Source of the DNA: Limnoperna fortunei
Taxonomy: Eukaryota > Mollusca > Bivalvia > Mytilida > Modiolidae
Assembly (NCBI GenBank): GCA_944474755.1
Contig: OX104111.1
Span: forward strand, 100,617,178-100,681,177
DNA: 64,000 bases
Reading direction: 5' to 3'
This document shows positions 46,066 through 58,566 of this stretch, in pieces (within the stretch, counting starts at the first letter, position 1; each line of letters begins with the position of its first letter). Made by a program: the position numbers and the translations under genes. The notes beneath the pieces were generated by a model that saw only the letters and a list, made by a program, of their open reading frames with translations, ran no database searches and had not been told where the DNA came from.

Positions 46066-48360
46066 AGTAAAATATTCCACTACCATTTTTGGGGGTTAAA
46101 TTACACGAAGGGCGACAACCTGTATTTTACCTGTCCTGATTGTAAATGCCATGCGCCAATAAACTGATACACAACTTCATAGAACTAACTTCCGTCCTGT
46201 ACTAAACCTCAAAATCAACTGTTTATATTGGAATTTATTGTATTTTAATATGTGACTATAAGAAAAAGATGCCCCATCGGTAAGTTTTTACTCGTTAAAA
46301 ACAATACTTAGGACAGAAACTGTAGAATTTAATATGTAACTTATTTGTGTATTGGGTAGACTCGGGTATGATTAGATCTTGACATGACTACTTTAGTTTA
46401 TAAAAAGTAAATATGAATAAATAGATACGTTGTCCGTAATATATTTAGAATGCTAGAAAAGTATCCCAGATAAAGTTTTAATGTGTTTTTTGTTTTATTT
46501 TTTTGTGGATTTGTATTTTATTTGTCAACTGCTTACGTATAGAAAGTGGGAGGAGTTGATTACGGTTGATTAAGCATACCTGTTCTAAGTTTGATAGCTA
46601 TTTCATAGTAGTTTAATTTTTCAAAGGTGTAGTGAACATTTTTACTTTTGGGATTAATTGCAATCATTTGTTATAGTAGTTTTTTGGTTTTTTTTATATA
46701 TACGTGGATCTAAAAATTTTCATGCCTCAAAATGTGATATTTAGATGGATTTATGTGTAAAATGACACAAAATTACAATGTGAAGAAAAAAATTAGACTT
46801 GTTGAATTTTATTGAACAGGTAAGCATAATTACTGTCAAATCTTTTTTGTCAGATTTTCAGACATATTAAATTATGTCAAATAATAATTTGGAAGTAAAA
46901 TGAAAAATTATATAAAAAAACATATTGTATGTTATTTATTGGTGCTTTAGCAGAAGACATGATATTTGTGTAATATTTCCACATTTTTCATATGATTTTT
47001 TAATATATTTTTAAGGCGACAATACACATGTTTTGATTAATTTAGTGATATTTGTATTATAATTTGACCAGTAAACTATTGTAATGATAAGTGACTCCTT
47101 TTGGTACTGTTGTATATACTTGGGACTATATTTTTGGAACTTTTTTCAGTAATTTTACGTTGCATAAAATATAAATGGTTTTAAAGACAGGAGCCATTCT
47201 CTGTTCCGTTGGTTACTTACTAAAAGGTTTAGTAACATGATCTAGTTTAAGAACAATAATTCTTTTGTCTCATAGAATAACTACTGTAGAAAGGCCGATT
47301 ATTGTTTTCATTATATGAGATTAACACTTTATGGCAAAATAATAAAAGAATTTTGTTTTTGTGTCAAAGAATGGTAACAAAACTAACAAAGCACCTGTTT
47401 TTAACAAAGCTGTTTTATTTTTTTTTAATTTCTATTTTGAATTTAAGTACAATAACTGTCACATGGTTGTCATATTTCATGAGTTCTGTTCTGACATTTT
47501 TATGCAATGAAGTAATGTGTTAAGGAATTTTTAAAAATATCTCCGTGGTTACAAAACACAACAAATTCTTATAATTGTATACATACAAACAATATAGTAA
47601 TTAGTTATTACAAATTTTTGTTGTTGATGAATAGTTTAAAGAGATTTTCTCCGTTGCAAATCCATACATTTATTTATATAGGCACCTTGTTACCAATATT
47701 ATAAATTGTAAACTACATAAATGCAGCATCCATTCCAACCTTGGTCAAGTTTTAAATAATACAGCTGCAAAGGATGAAATAAGCAACGTTGAATTTAGGA
47801 TAAAAACCAGCATTAATCATAATCTGTATTGTAAAATACAAGTCAAGTGAGGAGTGGGAGATCATTAATTCCTTACTGCCAATGTTAATCATGTTTTATT
47901 ATTACATCAGGTTTATGCAATGAAGGTCATTTTATCAAAATGTTATCAACTTTTGATAATTTATACTTAATTTGACCTTTTTACACTCATGTTATGTATG
48001 GTGCATGACAACACTCAAATATTTTGTACTTGGTTTTCCCTGAACCTACATTATATAATGGCAGTATAAATGATGCTGTCATTCTGGTATAAATACACTT
48101 GGACGTTTAGTTCCATCTACTAGCTTTACTTGGAAAACTTATTTACATGAAGAAATATTTCATTAGATATTAAGAGAAAAACAAATTCTCTGAAAAGCAA
48201 GTTATGTTGTAGTAAAAGATTATATCAGGGGAGATAATAATTTCCAATCACTCTTTTGTAGTGTTCATGTACATTTTAGCATAATACAGCAACACATACA
48301 AAATAAGTACATGTAATAAAAAACTATAGTGCACAAGGGCAGATAATGAATTCCAACTGT
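46066..48360 (+). other. No gene recognised
   Basis: Featureless AT-rich sequence, consistent with intron of the plus-strand gene. Confidence 0.4.
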
Positions 48361-48510
48361 AGAAACTTGAAAATATTCTATCTAATTAATTTTTAATGCC
48401 AATAAAATAAAATTAAATCTTTCACTTGCTCCCCCCTTTTAGTTATTGGTCGCAGCGACTGCTATTGGAAAATATTTAGCATTACAAACATAAGGGGGGG
48501 TAGTTTTGGA
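48361..48510. mobile_element. Short foldback MITE, copy 2
   Basis: TTCACTTGCTCCCCCCTTTT followed by AGTTATTGGTCGCAGCGACT matches copy 1 at 43920-44030; the right half is more diverged. Confidence 0.55.
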
Positions 48511-50751
48511 AAAAGTTTTTTCCCTACATTTTAGCATCTGTTTAAAGGAAGTGTCCAAGGGAAGATAATTATGTCCAGTTTTATCAGTTCTGAAATGAGG
48601 ACCTAACTGTGATGATTCATTATTTACATTGTCACAATGCCAGTAAAATCTCACTTTTATCCTGGTCATAAAACACACCTGTATTTGAATATACTATGAT
48701 GACATGTACAGATTAAACTTAATAAATTCTTACCTTGTAAATCAAAAAAATTATTGATATTTGTTCTCTATTTATTTTGGAATATTTGTCTTCGTTTAAC
48801 CTGCATTTATCCAAAGAAAAATGCAAGTGTTTACCATTTGACTGCAATAAATTTAATTTTTTTTCAAATTGTCAACATCAATTCATCTTTTCTGAAGACA
48901 CCATTTTATTTATGAAAACACAAACCTCATAATTCCACTCATCACTAAAAGACAGAACAACAAATGCTCAACATTGATAACAATTAAATAAAAGAAGGAC
49001 ATAAAATATGTTATGCTACATGTAGATCGTAACTTTGCTCTTTTCCTAATATACTAGTAAATGTTTAATAAAATGTTCAAGTGTGATGCTCTTTTAAGTT
49101 AAAAAAAAAAAACTATTCATTGCTTTTCAGTCAAATTTTAAATTATTGATACAAGTCTATAAAAATGATCAATTTAGAAAATATATTGCTATTTAAAAAA
49201 TAAATACATGTAGTACTTCTTAAAGAATTAGAAACAAATCACTTGTATGCATAGCTTTTTAAAAAGTCATAAATATTTAATGACTCGAAAGTTTCCATCA
49301 AACTGTTAAGTAAATTTATCTTCAGATGTAGTACATGTATGTTTAAAGGTAGAAATGCTATTTTAAGACATAATAAAGATGTGAAGTTAAATTAATGTTT
49401 ATTAAATGTACAAAATTTTTACTTATCAAGTATATTATTGACACAATGTTGGTATGGGCGATAAAACAGTCGTTTCTAGGGTGGCGATTTGTTTCTGTTT
49501 GGTTTGCCATGAAAATTCTGATAAAGTTCTTCTGTATAGATCTTGGTATGTTATTAAGTGTCATTTAGAAAAACAATATGTGTTGTATTGGTCCTCATAT
49601 TAAAATAAAGAATAGAATTTGTTCCAGCAGTAGTCAGTGCTGTATAGAAGAAAACAGTTTACCCAATACATTCACAATACTTTAGAATTAAGCATGGAAA
49701 AAGGAAGCCAGTTACATTTAAAAAAAAAACATTCATTTAAACATGTTGATTAACTTCCTCAAACTTTACATGCAATATACACTGTACTAGTACATGCACA
49801 TAAAAATACTTATTGTTCATGTCAATAAATTAACAATATTTATGTTTGGAGGGGTGAACTCAAAATCAGAATGTAAGGTTAACAGAAAATAATTAAATTT
49901 GAAAACTGTAATTTTAAGGGATTAAACTGTAATTAAATATGGGCAATTAATTTTAATATGAAATATATTTTGACATAACAGGAGAAACTTTGTAGTATTG
50001 TTACAACATAAGCATTATAAACAGGAAGAGAAATGCCAGCTCTGGTACATTCTGAAAATATGGTTTTAAACAGATACCCTGAAGTGTTTTGGTATCAACT
50101 CGAGAGGTACCTTAGTAAATGAGATAATATACAAGAATTTATAGGGACTTCTAAAAGTAATGATTGTTTGAAGAGAATGTTGTATGTGTGGGGCAAAGTA
50201 CACTATAAATTACTAGCTTATAACTTATACATGTCATGTCGAAAGTTGAAGTTTGACACTTCTGTTGAATTGCTCAATCGATTTTAGGTTTTTCTTCTGT
50301 TAAATAATAAAGATAGATATATAAGTACATACTTGTACATGTACTATAGAGTAGGAGTCATTGTCTTGTAGGTTTTCTGATAAACACATTTAGCAGACAT
50401 TACATGAAGATAAATAAAAAAAATTTTCAAAACAGAAGAAACATACTAGTACATGTATGTTCATGTACATGAAGTTGTGATACTAATTATAACATTCTGC
50501 ATAAAAAGTGTTTGAGCTATCAAATGAATCACTTGGTGAACAGAGCGATTGTAAACCAACAAAAGGCATACCTGTACATCAGGGCATGTATTGTTTTGTC
50601 TTCAGAACAATAAATATTATGAAATATATGATATACTGACCAATTTTTGAGAAAATGTCCAAGGGACATTCAGTTTTAAAGCAAACTTTTTGAACATTGT
50701 TTGAGAATTCGAAAAGACAAATGTTTTTCTTTATTGCTACTAGTATTTACC
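48511..50751 (+). other. No gene recognised
   Basis: AT-rich, with many TACATGTA / GTACATGTAC octamers. No exon-like segment seen on either strand. Confidence 0.4.
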
Positions 50752-51010
50752 CGTGGCTGAGTGGGTTATAAGGAAGATCCTCTACCATTGATCACATGGT
50801 CTGTCAACACTGAAGTTGCAGGTTCAAGTCTCACTGTGGGCTGAGGGTGCTCTGGGCCAATCTTAATTTACAAGAATTGCCTGTTTTCCTAAAGAAGGTA
50901 GAGGCTTTCATTTGGTACTCTGGCTTCCTCCCAAAATAAAAACTGGACACCATATTATAGCTAGAAAATTCTTGAAAGTGGTGTTTAACCATTCAAACAA
51001 ACAAGCAAGA
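50752..51010 (+). repeat. SINE, full length, tRNA-derived
   Basis: Head CCGTGGCTGAGTGGGTTATA (A-box-like), then GGTTCAAGTCTCACTG (B-box at 50820-50835), body CCAATCTTAATTTACAAG, CTTCCTCCCAAAATAAAAAC and a tail ending in (AAAC)n. The head would serve as an internal RNA polymerase III promoter. It needs a LINE partner with a matching 3' end, which I did not find in this window. Confidence 0.8.
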
Positions 51011-52495
51011 ATTTATTAGCTCTGAATAATCAATATTGTTTATAAACATTTTATTCTTTACAAGCTTCGTTCATACACACATGTATTGGTCCACCATGAT
51101 TAGCCAACGATTATGACATGCTTCATGGAGTGAATCATAAACCTTTGCCTACCTTTATCTAAATTGTTGCTCATTGCAGAAATTACATTTATTAAGGATG
51201 TACCATTTCAGGCAGATTTAATATTAATGAAAGCTGAGCATCCTAAAACTGCATTTATTGAATATTGAATCAAGTATTTTACATCAAAGAAACCCTTGAC
51301 AGGTGTATTGAAGTGGGGGATTTAATTGTTAAAGAACAAAATTACTCAACAACTAATTAAAATCATTAAATCATTGCCACAGGATTTTCTTTTCATTTCA
51401 CTGGCACAAACATTAGGGTAACGTTACAGACAGGGTCTCTTGGTGCATAAAAAGAAATATAGTTATTGTCAAATTTAGAAAGTACATTTCTGGCTTTTTA
51501 ATATTGTTACTATTTCTTGGTCCACATTATAATTAATTTTTATAAATATTTGTCTTAAAATTTATTCTTTTCTGCATAGACTGTACCCAAGATTGACACC
51601 ATTACAGTTTGACAGTCCAACATATGCGTTATGATATAAGCCATGGGTCTGTCATGATACCGGTAACAGACTTCAGGTTACATACTAGTAGCTTTGCAAG
51701 TTGTTTTAAGAGCTCAAAAGAGCTCATGTTATATGTTTGTTACTATGTATATATTATCGGACTCTAAATAAAATTTACTTACTTACTTGCTCTTGATTCA
51801 AATGCATGTAGTTCCTATAGCTAACTGATGTAAATGTACATATTGTCATATTAGAATCATTGTTTTAGAATTGCCTAAAATATTTCAGAAATAGTTATTG
51901 GAATACTTGAAGTCATAACAGAATAAGCAGCATCTTCAATGAGTTATATATATCAATTAATCAATCAGCATATTTGTACTTCTTTTTTTGTTTACACCTC
52001 AAGTGTTACACATTGAAAAACTAATGATGTATATAAAAATCATACAGTTTGATATATTTGAAAAATCAATTTATAGGATATCAATCATTTTTTATTAAAA
52101 ATGCCATACACATTGTATACATATGTAAATTTTCTTATTTTAAAATCATATTCTCCTTGGGAGCTATTCTTTGACGTCATCATCAATTTAATTTTCTAAT
52201 AAACAGCATGTAAGTATCATTTAGTTATAAATGGGTGACTTTCAAATGTAGAATAAATTGGAAGAAAACTAGGCCTTTGGTTCAATGTGTTTGTTATTGG
52301 AAATTAGGAGGAAGAGCTACTAGTATAAGGCAGTAGTATAGGATGTAGTGAATCACTCACTTACATTTGTAAATGTACTAGTAGATAAAAGTACACTATA
52401 AATAAATTTTTTCTTACAAAAAAAATTAACATAGTTTCTGCATCTGAGATTATTAAAATATTAAATATTTTGTTGTCATTGAATCCAGTTATATT
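51011..52495 (+). other. No gene recognised
   Basis: AT-rich, no exon or repeat identified beyond short simple sequences (TTACTTACTTAC near 51777). Confidence 0.4.
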
Positions 52496-52510
52496 CTACT
52501 ATTATGGAAT

Positions 52511-52640
52511 TTTGTTTGTTTGAATGGTGTTTTAACGCCACTTTCAGCAATTTTTCAGCTATTTCATGGCATCCAGTTTTTATTGGGGGAGGAAGCCGGA
52601 GTACCCGGAGAGAACCCCAGACCTGCGGTAGGAAAACTGG
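52511..52640 (-). repeat. SINE, 5'-truncated, with 15-bp target duplication
   Basis: The exact 15-mer CTACTATTATGGAAT stands at 52496-52510 and 52641-52655. Between them the plus strand runs from the complement of the (AAAC)n tail to GAACCCCAGACCTGCGGTAG. This is target-primed insertion with 5' truncation, and the copy is young. Confidence 0.9.
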
Positions 52641-52663
52641 CTACTATTATGGAATAAATATTA

Positions 52664-53180
52664 TTATCTATGTGTGTACTACGACGGACGCCCAAGAACA
52701 ATAATACATTTAATTTAATATCAACATGAATATAAAATGATTGTTAATTTGTATTTAGAAATTAATTGAAATTTCGTCTCTTCGTCTTTTTTTACCCTCC
52801 ATAAAAGCCCGCTAAAGTCCAGCGTGTTAATATGCATTTAATTTGCGCTGTACTTCAAATAAAAAATATTTAACATTTTTGTACAAGTTGTTTGATAAAA
52901 ATTTTTACAAACTGCAGCCCATCTCTATCGTTCTTTATACTTAAATTGCACTATGAAATAATTTTATAAACAAACAGATGGTAAAATATAATAATAATAG
53001 TACACAATTTGAAAGGTGAATTACCACCCTGTTCCGAGCCCCTGTCCAATATACCACCCTGTTCCGAACCCCCGTGCAATTGGTTTTTAACCAATCAAGA
53101 AACAGAATAACGAGAGGTGAAGTGTCATGAGGTCAAAGGGTAAAAAGTGAATATAATACCGACTGCGTCGGAAAAAATGG
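52664..53180 (-). repeat. Dispersed repeat R1, copy 2
   Basis: Inverted match to 4250-4790: TACTACGACGGACGCCCAAG at one end and ACCGACTGCGTCGG at the other, with two CCCTGTTCCGA blocks between. Ends within about 10 bp of the SINE duplication. Confidence 0.75.
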
Positions 53181-53183
53181 AGT

Positions 53184-53480
53184 AAATCTGATCTTCATGC
53201 AACTTGGACAAAATGTTTATGGGTTTAGTATCTTGGCCAAGTTAAAAAAACCAGCTAAATCATTTCAGCCACTTCAGAGTTATGGCCCTTTATTTATAAA
53301 AAAAGTGGCAAATTCGCTTTGTCCCTTCTCAAACTCAAACAGATTGTCCAATCTTCATGAAACTTGTAGAAAATGGGCATAATATCTTGACCAAGATTGA
53401 TAACCAGCCAAATTGCACCAGCTATCTCAGAGTTATGGCTCTTTATTTTTTGTGAAAAAAATGGCAAATGTCCCACAGGC
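53184..53480 (+). repeat. Two diverged units of about 155 bp
   Basis: AATCTGATCTTCATGCAACT and TTGTCCAATCTTCATGAAAC begin two related units, each later containing TCTTG(A/G)CCAAG, CCAGC and CAGAGTTATGGC. They may be the remaining repeats of another Helentron-like element. Confidence 0.5.
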
Positions 53481-53845
53481 GTATTTTTTGGCACTTTGGC
53501 ACTTGTTCCAATTATTTTTAAATTGTACTAGTAAATGCATCCCTCAGTTTAAAATATATCAATAAACCATATAAATTTTAATGAGTTGTAATAACAGGAA
53601 GTGTCTCGCTTGAATAAAATTACTACATGTAATGGAAGACCCTAAGATACGGTAATGTTATGAAGCTTTAATACCTCCTTCGCTGGCCTCTAACATACCT
53701 GTACTTATAATCAGATAGGAAAGGAAATCTTCAAGTCTTTGGAGTGTTTTTGATATAACTGTTGTCTTAGTGTCAATATTGATTCAGACTAGTTTTAACT
53801 TAGAAATATCAGGAACATTCACCATACATTGTTTATTTTGTTTTT

Positions 53846-55003
53846 AGCTCACCTGACCCGAAGTCAGGTGAGCTATTGCCATCACTTGGCGTCCGTCGTC
53901 GTCGTTAACTTTTCTTCAAAAATCTTCTCCTCCAAAACCACTGAAGGGATTGCTTTGAAACTTTGCACACATCATCAGTAAAATGTCCTCTACCAAGTTT
54001 GCCCAAATCATGGCCTCAGACCAACCAACATGGCCGCCATGGCTAAAAATAGAACAGGGGGGGTCAAAATACAGTTTTTTGCTTATAGTTCAAAAAGTAT
54101 AACAGATACAGGAAAACTGAACAGACTTTCCTTCTTTAGCATCTAAACATCTACAAAACACTCCATTGGGTCAAAGTTGTATGATGACTCCTTGTAGGAG
54201 TTATTGCCCTTTAATTGTCAAAATTGATGATTTTTGCCATTTTTGCCTCAAAATTTTAAAAATTATTAGAACTAGAGAAAAAGTTAGCATTGCTTAATTG
54301 TTCTGCTCTATGAGGGCTACAAAAATGACTTAAGGGTCAAGATTGTCTGATTAACCATTTAAGAGTTATTCCCCTTGAACTGTTTTTTTTAATCGGTTTT
54401 AATTGATTTTTTAAAATCTTCTCCTCTGAAACAACTGAAAGTACTGCTTTGAAACTTTGTACACATCATCCGTCAAATGCCCTCAAGCAAGTTTGTACCA
54501 ACCATGGCTGCAGAATAACCAACATGGCCACCATGGCTAAAAATAGGACGAAGGGGGGGGGGGGGGGGGGTAAAATACAGTTTTTGGCTTATATTTAAAA
54601 AAGTGTAACAGATACAGGAAAACCGAAGAGACATGCCTTCATCTGCATCAAAAGCTCTACGAAACACTCCATTGGGTTGAAGTTGTATGATGACTCCTTA
54701 TAGGAGTTATTGCCCTTTAATTGTCCAAATTGATTATTTTTGACATTTTTGCCTCAAAATCTTAAAAATGATTAAAACTAGAGAAAAAGTTAGTTATAGT
54801 GATAGTTAAAAAAGTATAACAGGTACAGCAAATTTGAAGTGAACCTCCCTTCTCCCTCTAAGCATCAAAGCTCCTCCTTATAGGAGTTATTTCCCTTAAA
54901 AGGTCAAAATTAATGATTTTTGCAGAAGTGTTGGGCAATTCCTTATAGCAACGAAAAGCTGGATAAAAAAGAGTTGTTTGGTTTCAGGTTCAGGTGAGCC
55001 TCT
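53846..55003 (+). mobile_element. Helentron-like element with 494-bp repeat units
   Basis: A hairpin at 53846-53874 (AGCTCACCTGAC ... GTCAGGTGAGCT) is followed by GTCCGTCGTCGTCGT and two long units (AATCTTCTCCTC at 53921 and 54415; both with GCTTTGAAACTTTG, ACATCAT and ACATGG). A partial third unit follows, and the end TTCAGGTGAGCC (about 54989-55000) is the inverted copy of the hairpin arm. From memory, GCTCACCTG-hairpin repeats of this kind are very common in bivalve genomes. A G-run lies at 54556-54571. Confidence 0.7.
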
Positions 55004-56792
55004 AGTTCTTGCAAATTAGTGACAAATTAAAAATATACAAAAATTGGGTAGTTCTACATATATAAGGTCCATTGAAGCCAGTGAGGACTGATAACAGCCT
55101 GTTGTAGAACATTTAGTGTAATATAAAAACCTTTGTTCAACCAGACTGGCAAATATACATGTATTCAACAAATTTTTTCAGTGAACAGATGTTTTTTATG
55201 CTGAACACATTTTATTGGTGCACTCATTTTTTGGCTGTGCCAATTACTGGTACACATTCTTCGTTGGCTATCACATTTCTGAAGAAAACCGAAAATAATT
55301 ATAAACAATAGCAATGGAAAAATTCCACTCACTTGAAAACCTATTATATTTCTGATTAAAGGTGAGTTTGAAAGCATGAAACAGACGTGTAATTAAAAAT
55401 CAATGTTGAAGTCTCCCAGACATCTTTTTGAACCTTGTTCCATTTGAAAAAGTATAATCCATGTTTTTGAATTATTAGTATTTAAAATGGTAAAAGACTA
55501 GACAACCGAGTCAGATATGAATGGTTTTTTGAAAGTTATCAAGAAAAATTTTCAACAGAAAATTTTTGGTATGTGTTGAGTAAAGAGTGATTTCATTGTT
55601 TTCCATTGAAGATATTTACAGTTTAAGATGAGAAATAAAAACCTTTTAATGGTTATTATTTCATGGTACATGTACTTGTCTGTTAAATTGGCACAGGGTT
55701 AATATTAGGTGCATTTTTCTAGTGTCATATCAAAATTTATATCAGGGGATTTAAGCATTCAATTAAACATTATAAATCGGCAGTGTGTTAAAAGATAAAA
55801 TATGCTGTAAAATTTTGGCAATTAGTCTTCCTAACATTGTTGTATTATAAAGTGCAAAATATTTGTCAAGTCGAGAAAAAAAATCCTCTATTGTGTTCTG
55901 TCTGAGATTGGAGTAATATAGGGATTAGATTTTTAAAGTGTCTAATCTGGTGAAATAAGTCTTCAATAAGTACTATATATGTAACACTGATACTACATGT
56001 ATGTATAAACCTAATTGATTGGTCTGACACATAAATTCTTTCTCAAAGTAGGTTGTTTCTTTGTTAGAAATTTAGTTGTAAATAATGGATTATAAAACTA
56101 AGGACACACCAATTTAATTTCTTGTTCTTCAGATTTTTGTCATTTTAGAATGGGGCAAGGGAGCAAACTAAAAAAAATTTTGATAGTTTTAATCTTGATT
56201 TTCAAAAAATCCTAGACCAACAGAAAAAATTGGAGCCAGCAATAACTTTTTTTAAAATAAGAAAATGTACTTAAGTAATGTATATATGCCTGTATTGAAA
56301 ATTTTCAATTTTTCATCATTATGTTCTTTCTTAGGGCAGGTGGCTTAATTGGGCATACTATGCTTACCTGAAGTCATCCAAAGCATATGAATGAATTAAT
56401 GAGTTATATTACATGTATATTTTGTAATTTCGTGGTCATCCTTAAAAGTATATACAATAAAATTGCACCTTTTAAACAATTCAGTATTGAATGTCTTATC
56501 CAAATCTAAAACCTTTTTCCAAAAGAAATGCATGTCACATATTCATTTGCTAAAAAAGAAAATTTTCAGACCTAATATAAGATGCACAACTGACTACACT
56601 GTACATCATTTATTGATGAAGATTTTTAGAGAAATCAAGTTTAAAATGTCATAAAATAAGTTTTATCTCTTTGTATTTGCCTTATTAATATTCCCTGAAG
56701 TAGTTGAGACTTTCCCTTTTGAAAGAAAAGTCAAAGAAAAACCAGAATTATAGATACATGGTGGTGCATAAATACAAGATTTAGTTTTTGTT
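55004..56792 (+). other. No gene recognised
   Basis: AT-rich presumed intron. ORFs of 60-70 codons on both strands show no family resemblance. Confidence 0.4.
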
Positions 56793-57023
56793 GATCTGAC
56801 CAGCCTGCTCCAACTGTCTATCTGACCAGCCTGTTCCAACTGCTCACCTTAAAAGATTCAGTTGTTGGTGATCTGACCAGCCTGCTCCAACTGTCTATCT
56901 GACCAGCCTGTTCCAACTGCTCACCTAAAAAGATTCAGTTGTTGGTGATCTGACCAGCCTGCTCCAACTGTCTATATGAAAAGATTAAGCTTTTGTTGAC
57001 CTGACGAGCCTGCTTCAACTGCC
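56793..57023 (+). repeat. 77-bp minisatellite, 3 copies
   Basis: GATCTGACCAGCCTGCTCCA marks unit starts at 56793, 56870 and 56947. Each full unit holds a second, shorter copy (ATCTGACCAGCCTGTTCCAA), so the unit is itself a duplicated half-repeat. Confidence 0.8.
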
Positions 57024-58170
57024 TATCTGAAATTATCAGCATACATACAAATAGTCTTTATTTAATTAGATTGTTGTCTCAAAAAGATTTATTTCAAATT
57101 TAAGTCAAATGTTTGCATATCCTAATCTCGTTTATTATGTCAGCACTTAGGCTGAAATCTTTTATTTTGACATATCTTTGAAAACGCTGTGTTAATGTAC
57201 ATGTACCCTGAAAGAAACCCCAGTGTTTTGGACAACCATGACTCCCTTTTTATCCTCACTACTAGAACTGCATGGTTGTTTCCCTTTTTCAAATTACACA
57301 GAAGGTTGTGTTTGTAGATGCAATAAAATGGCAGTTACATTAAGTGCTCACAAGATTACGATTTCATATACTGAAATAAAATTCTGGATGGCTTTCCTGC
57401 TGCAAGTAGCAGTAACATTTTTATAATGTTATTTCAATAAAATATATGTGGTAAGGTCCATAGAACAAGAAATTGATTTGGTGTGGTCTAAATTTAGACA
57501 TGTTCATTGCATACATTAGTAACATGCCCAATGCATTGTCAAACTAAAAAACTATATTATTTGATAGTAACTAGACAGAAACTTTAGTGGCAGAACATCA
57601 TCAGTGTTAACTATTTATTAACTCTGGGAAATCATGCAGCTAAAAAATTTGAACAAACTAAAGCAGCTAGGATTGGCCAGCCCAGAACATATTCTTGTGT
57701 TTTCTATAAACAGTAGTATAAACTATTTTAAACTCTGCATGATTTAGCAAATTTAATAGAAAAAAAATCAATATGTCTTCCTTAGTTTCATATCAATGTA
57801 CTTTGATTAGAGGACAAATGTCGAACTGTTTATCTTTTCACAACTTCATTGAAATATTTGGTAAACTTGAGGGACTTATGGATATTGGCATTAAGAATAA
57901 ACCAGAAAATTGAGGTATTGTATTTTCAGATTGCTACATGTACGTAGACGTACATAAAGCTACATGTAGGTAATGGTACTAGTATACAGTATGCCTTCAA
58001 TACACATTATTTACCTACACATACATGTTTATCAATATAGGCAATCATCTTTGTGGTACAAGCTCCTTTCTTCATTGTAAAATACAGAAAATACATCACA
58101 TAGTGTCAAACATGCATTAATTAGTTGCTTTTCTAAGATTTGTCTGGCTCTTGGTACAGAGGATTTGTCT
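57024..58170 (+). other. No gene recognised
   Basis: AT-rich presumed intron. CTACATGTACGTAGACGTAC near 57945 is another cluster of the TACATGTA motif. Confidence 0.4.
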
Positions 58171-58179
58171 ATCATTAGT

Positions 58180-58557
58180 GCTGAAGGGGTCATTCATCGA
58201 CCTGGGTTCTATATCAGCGTACCCAGGGTACTTAAAATTTGAGAAATGGTACCCAGGGTACTGTCGCTTAACATAAACGTACCCAGTGTGGTACGTATCG
58301 CGAGATTACATTCATTTACTTCTTGTATTTGGTCCACAATTATAAATAGAAGAATGACGGTTTGTTACAGTTTACAGTTAAGTTTGTTTTGATTATGTGC
58401 ATGTTTATGACCACTGTTGAAAAATAATGGATTTGATTCAACAATATTGGTCTGGGTACGTTTATGTTAAGCGACAGTACCCTGGGTACCATTTCTCAAA
58501 TTTTAAGTACCCTGGGTACGCTGATATAGTACCCAGGTCGACAATGACCCCTTCCGC
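58180..58557. mobile_element. MITE, 378 bp, 9-bp target duplication
   Basis: ATCATTAGT is present exactly at 58171-58179 and 58558-58566. Arms of about 105 bp (58180-58286 and 58453-58557) are reverse complements with few differences (inner block CAGTACCCTGGGTACC in the right arm) and contain internal GTACCC repeats. A 9-bp duplication with long inverted ends fits a Mutator-like origin. Confidence 0.88.
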
Positions 58558-58566
58558 ATCATTAGT

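Noticed and set aside
36150..50840. tRNA-gene-like A and B boxes at 36.2, 40.6 and 50.8 kb
   Set aside because: They are SINE heads: sequence continues into the SINE body and no cloverleaf can be drawn.
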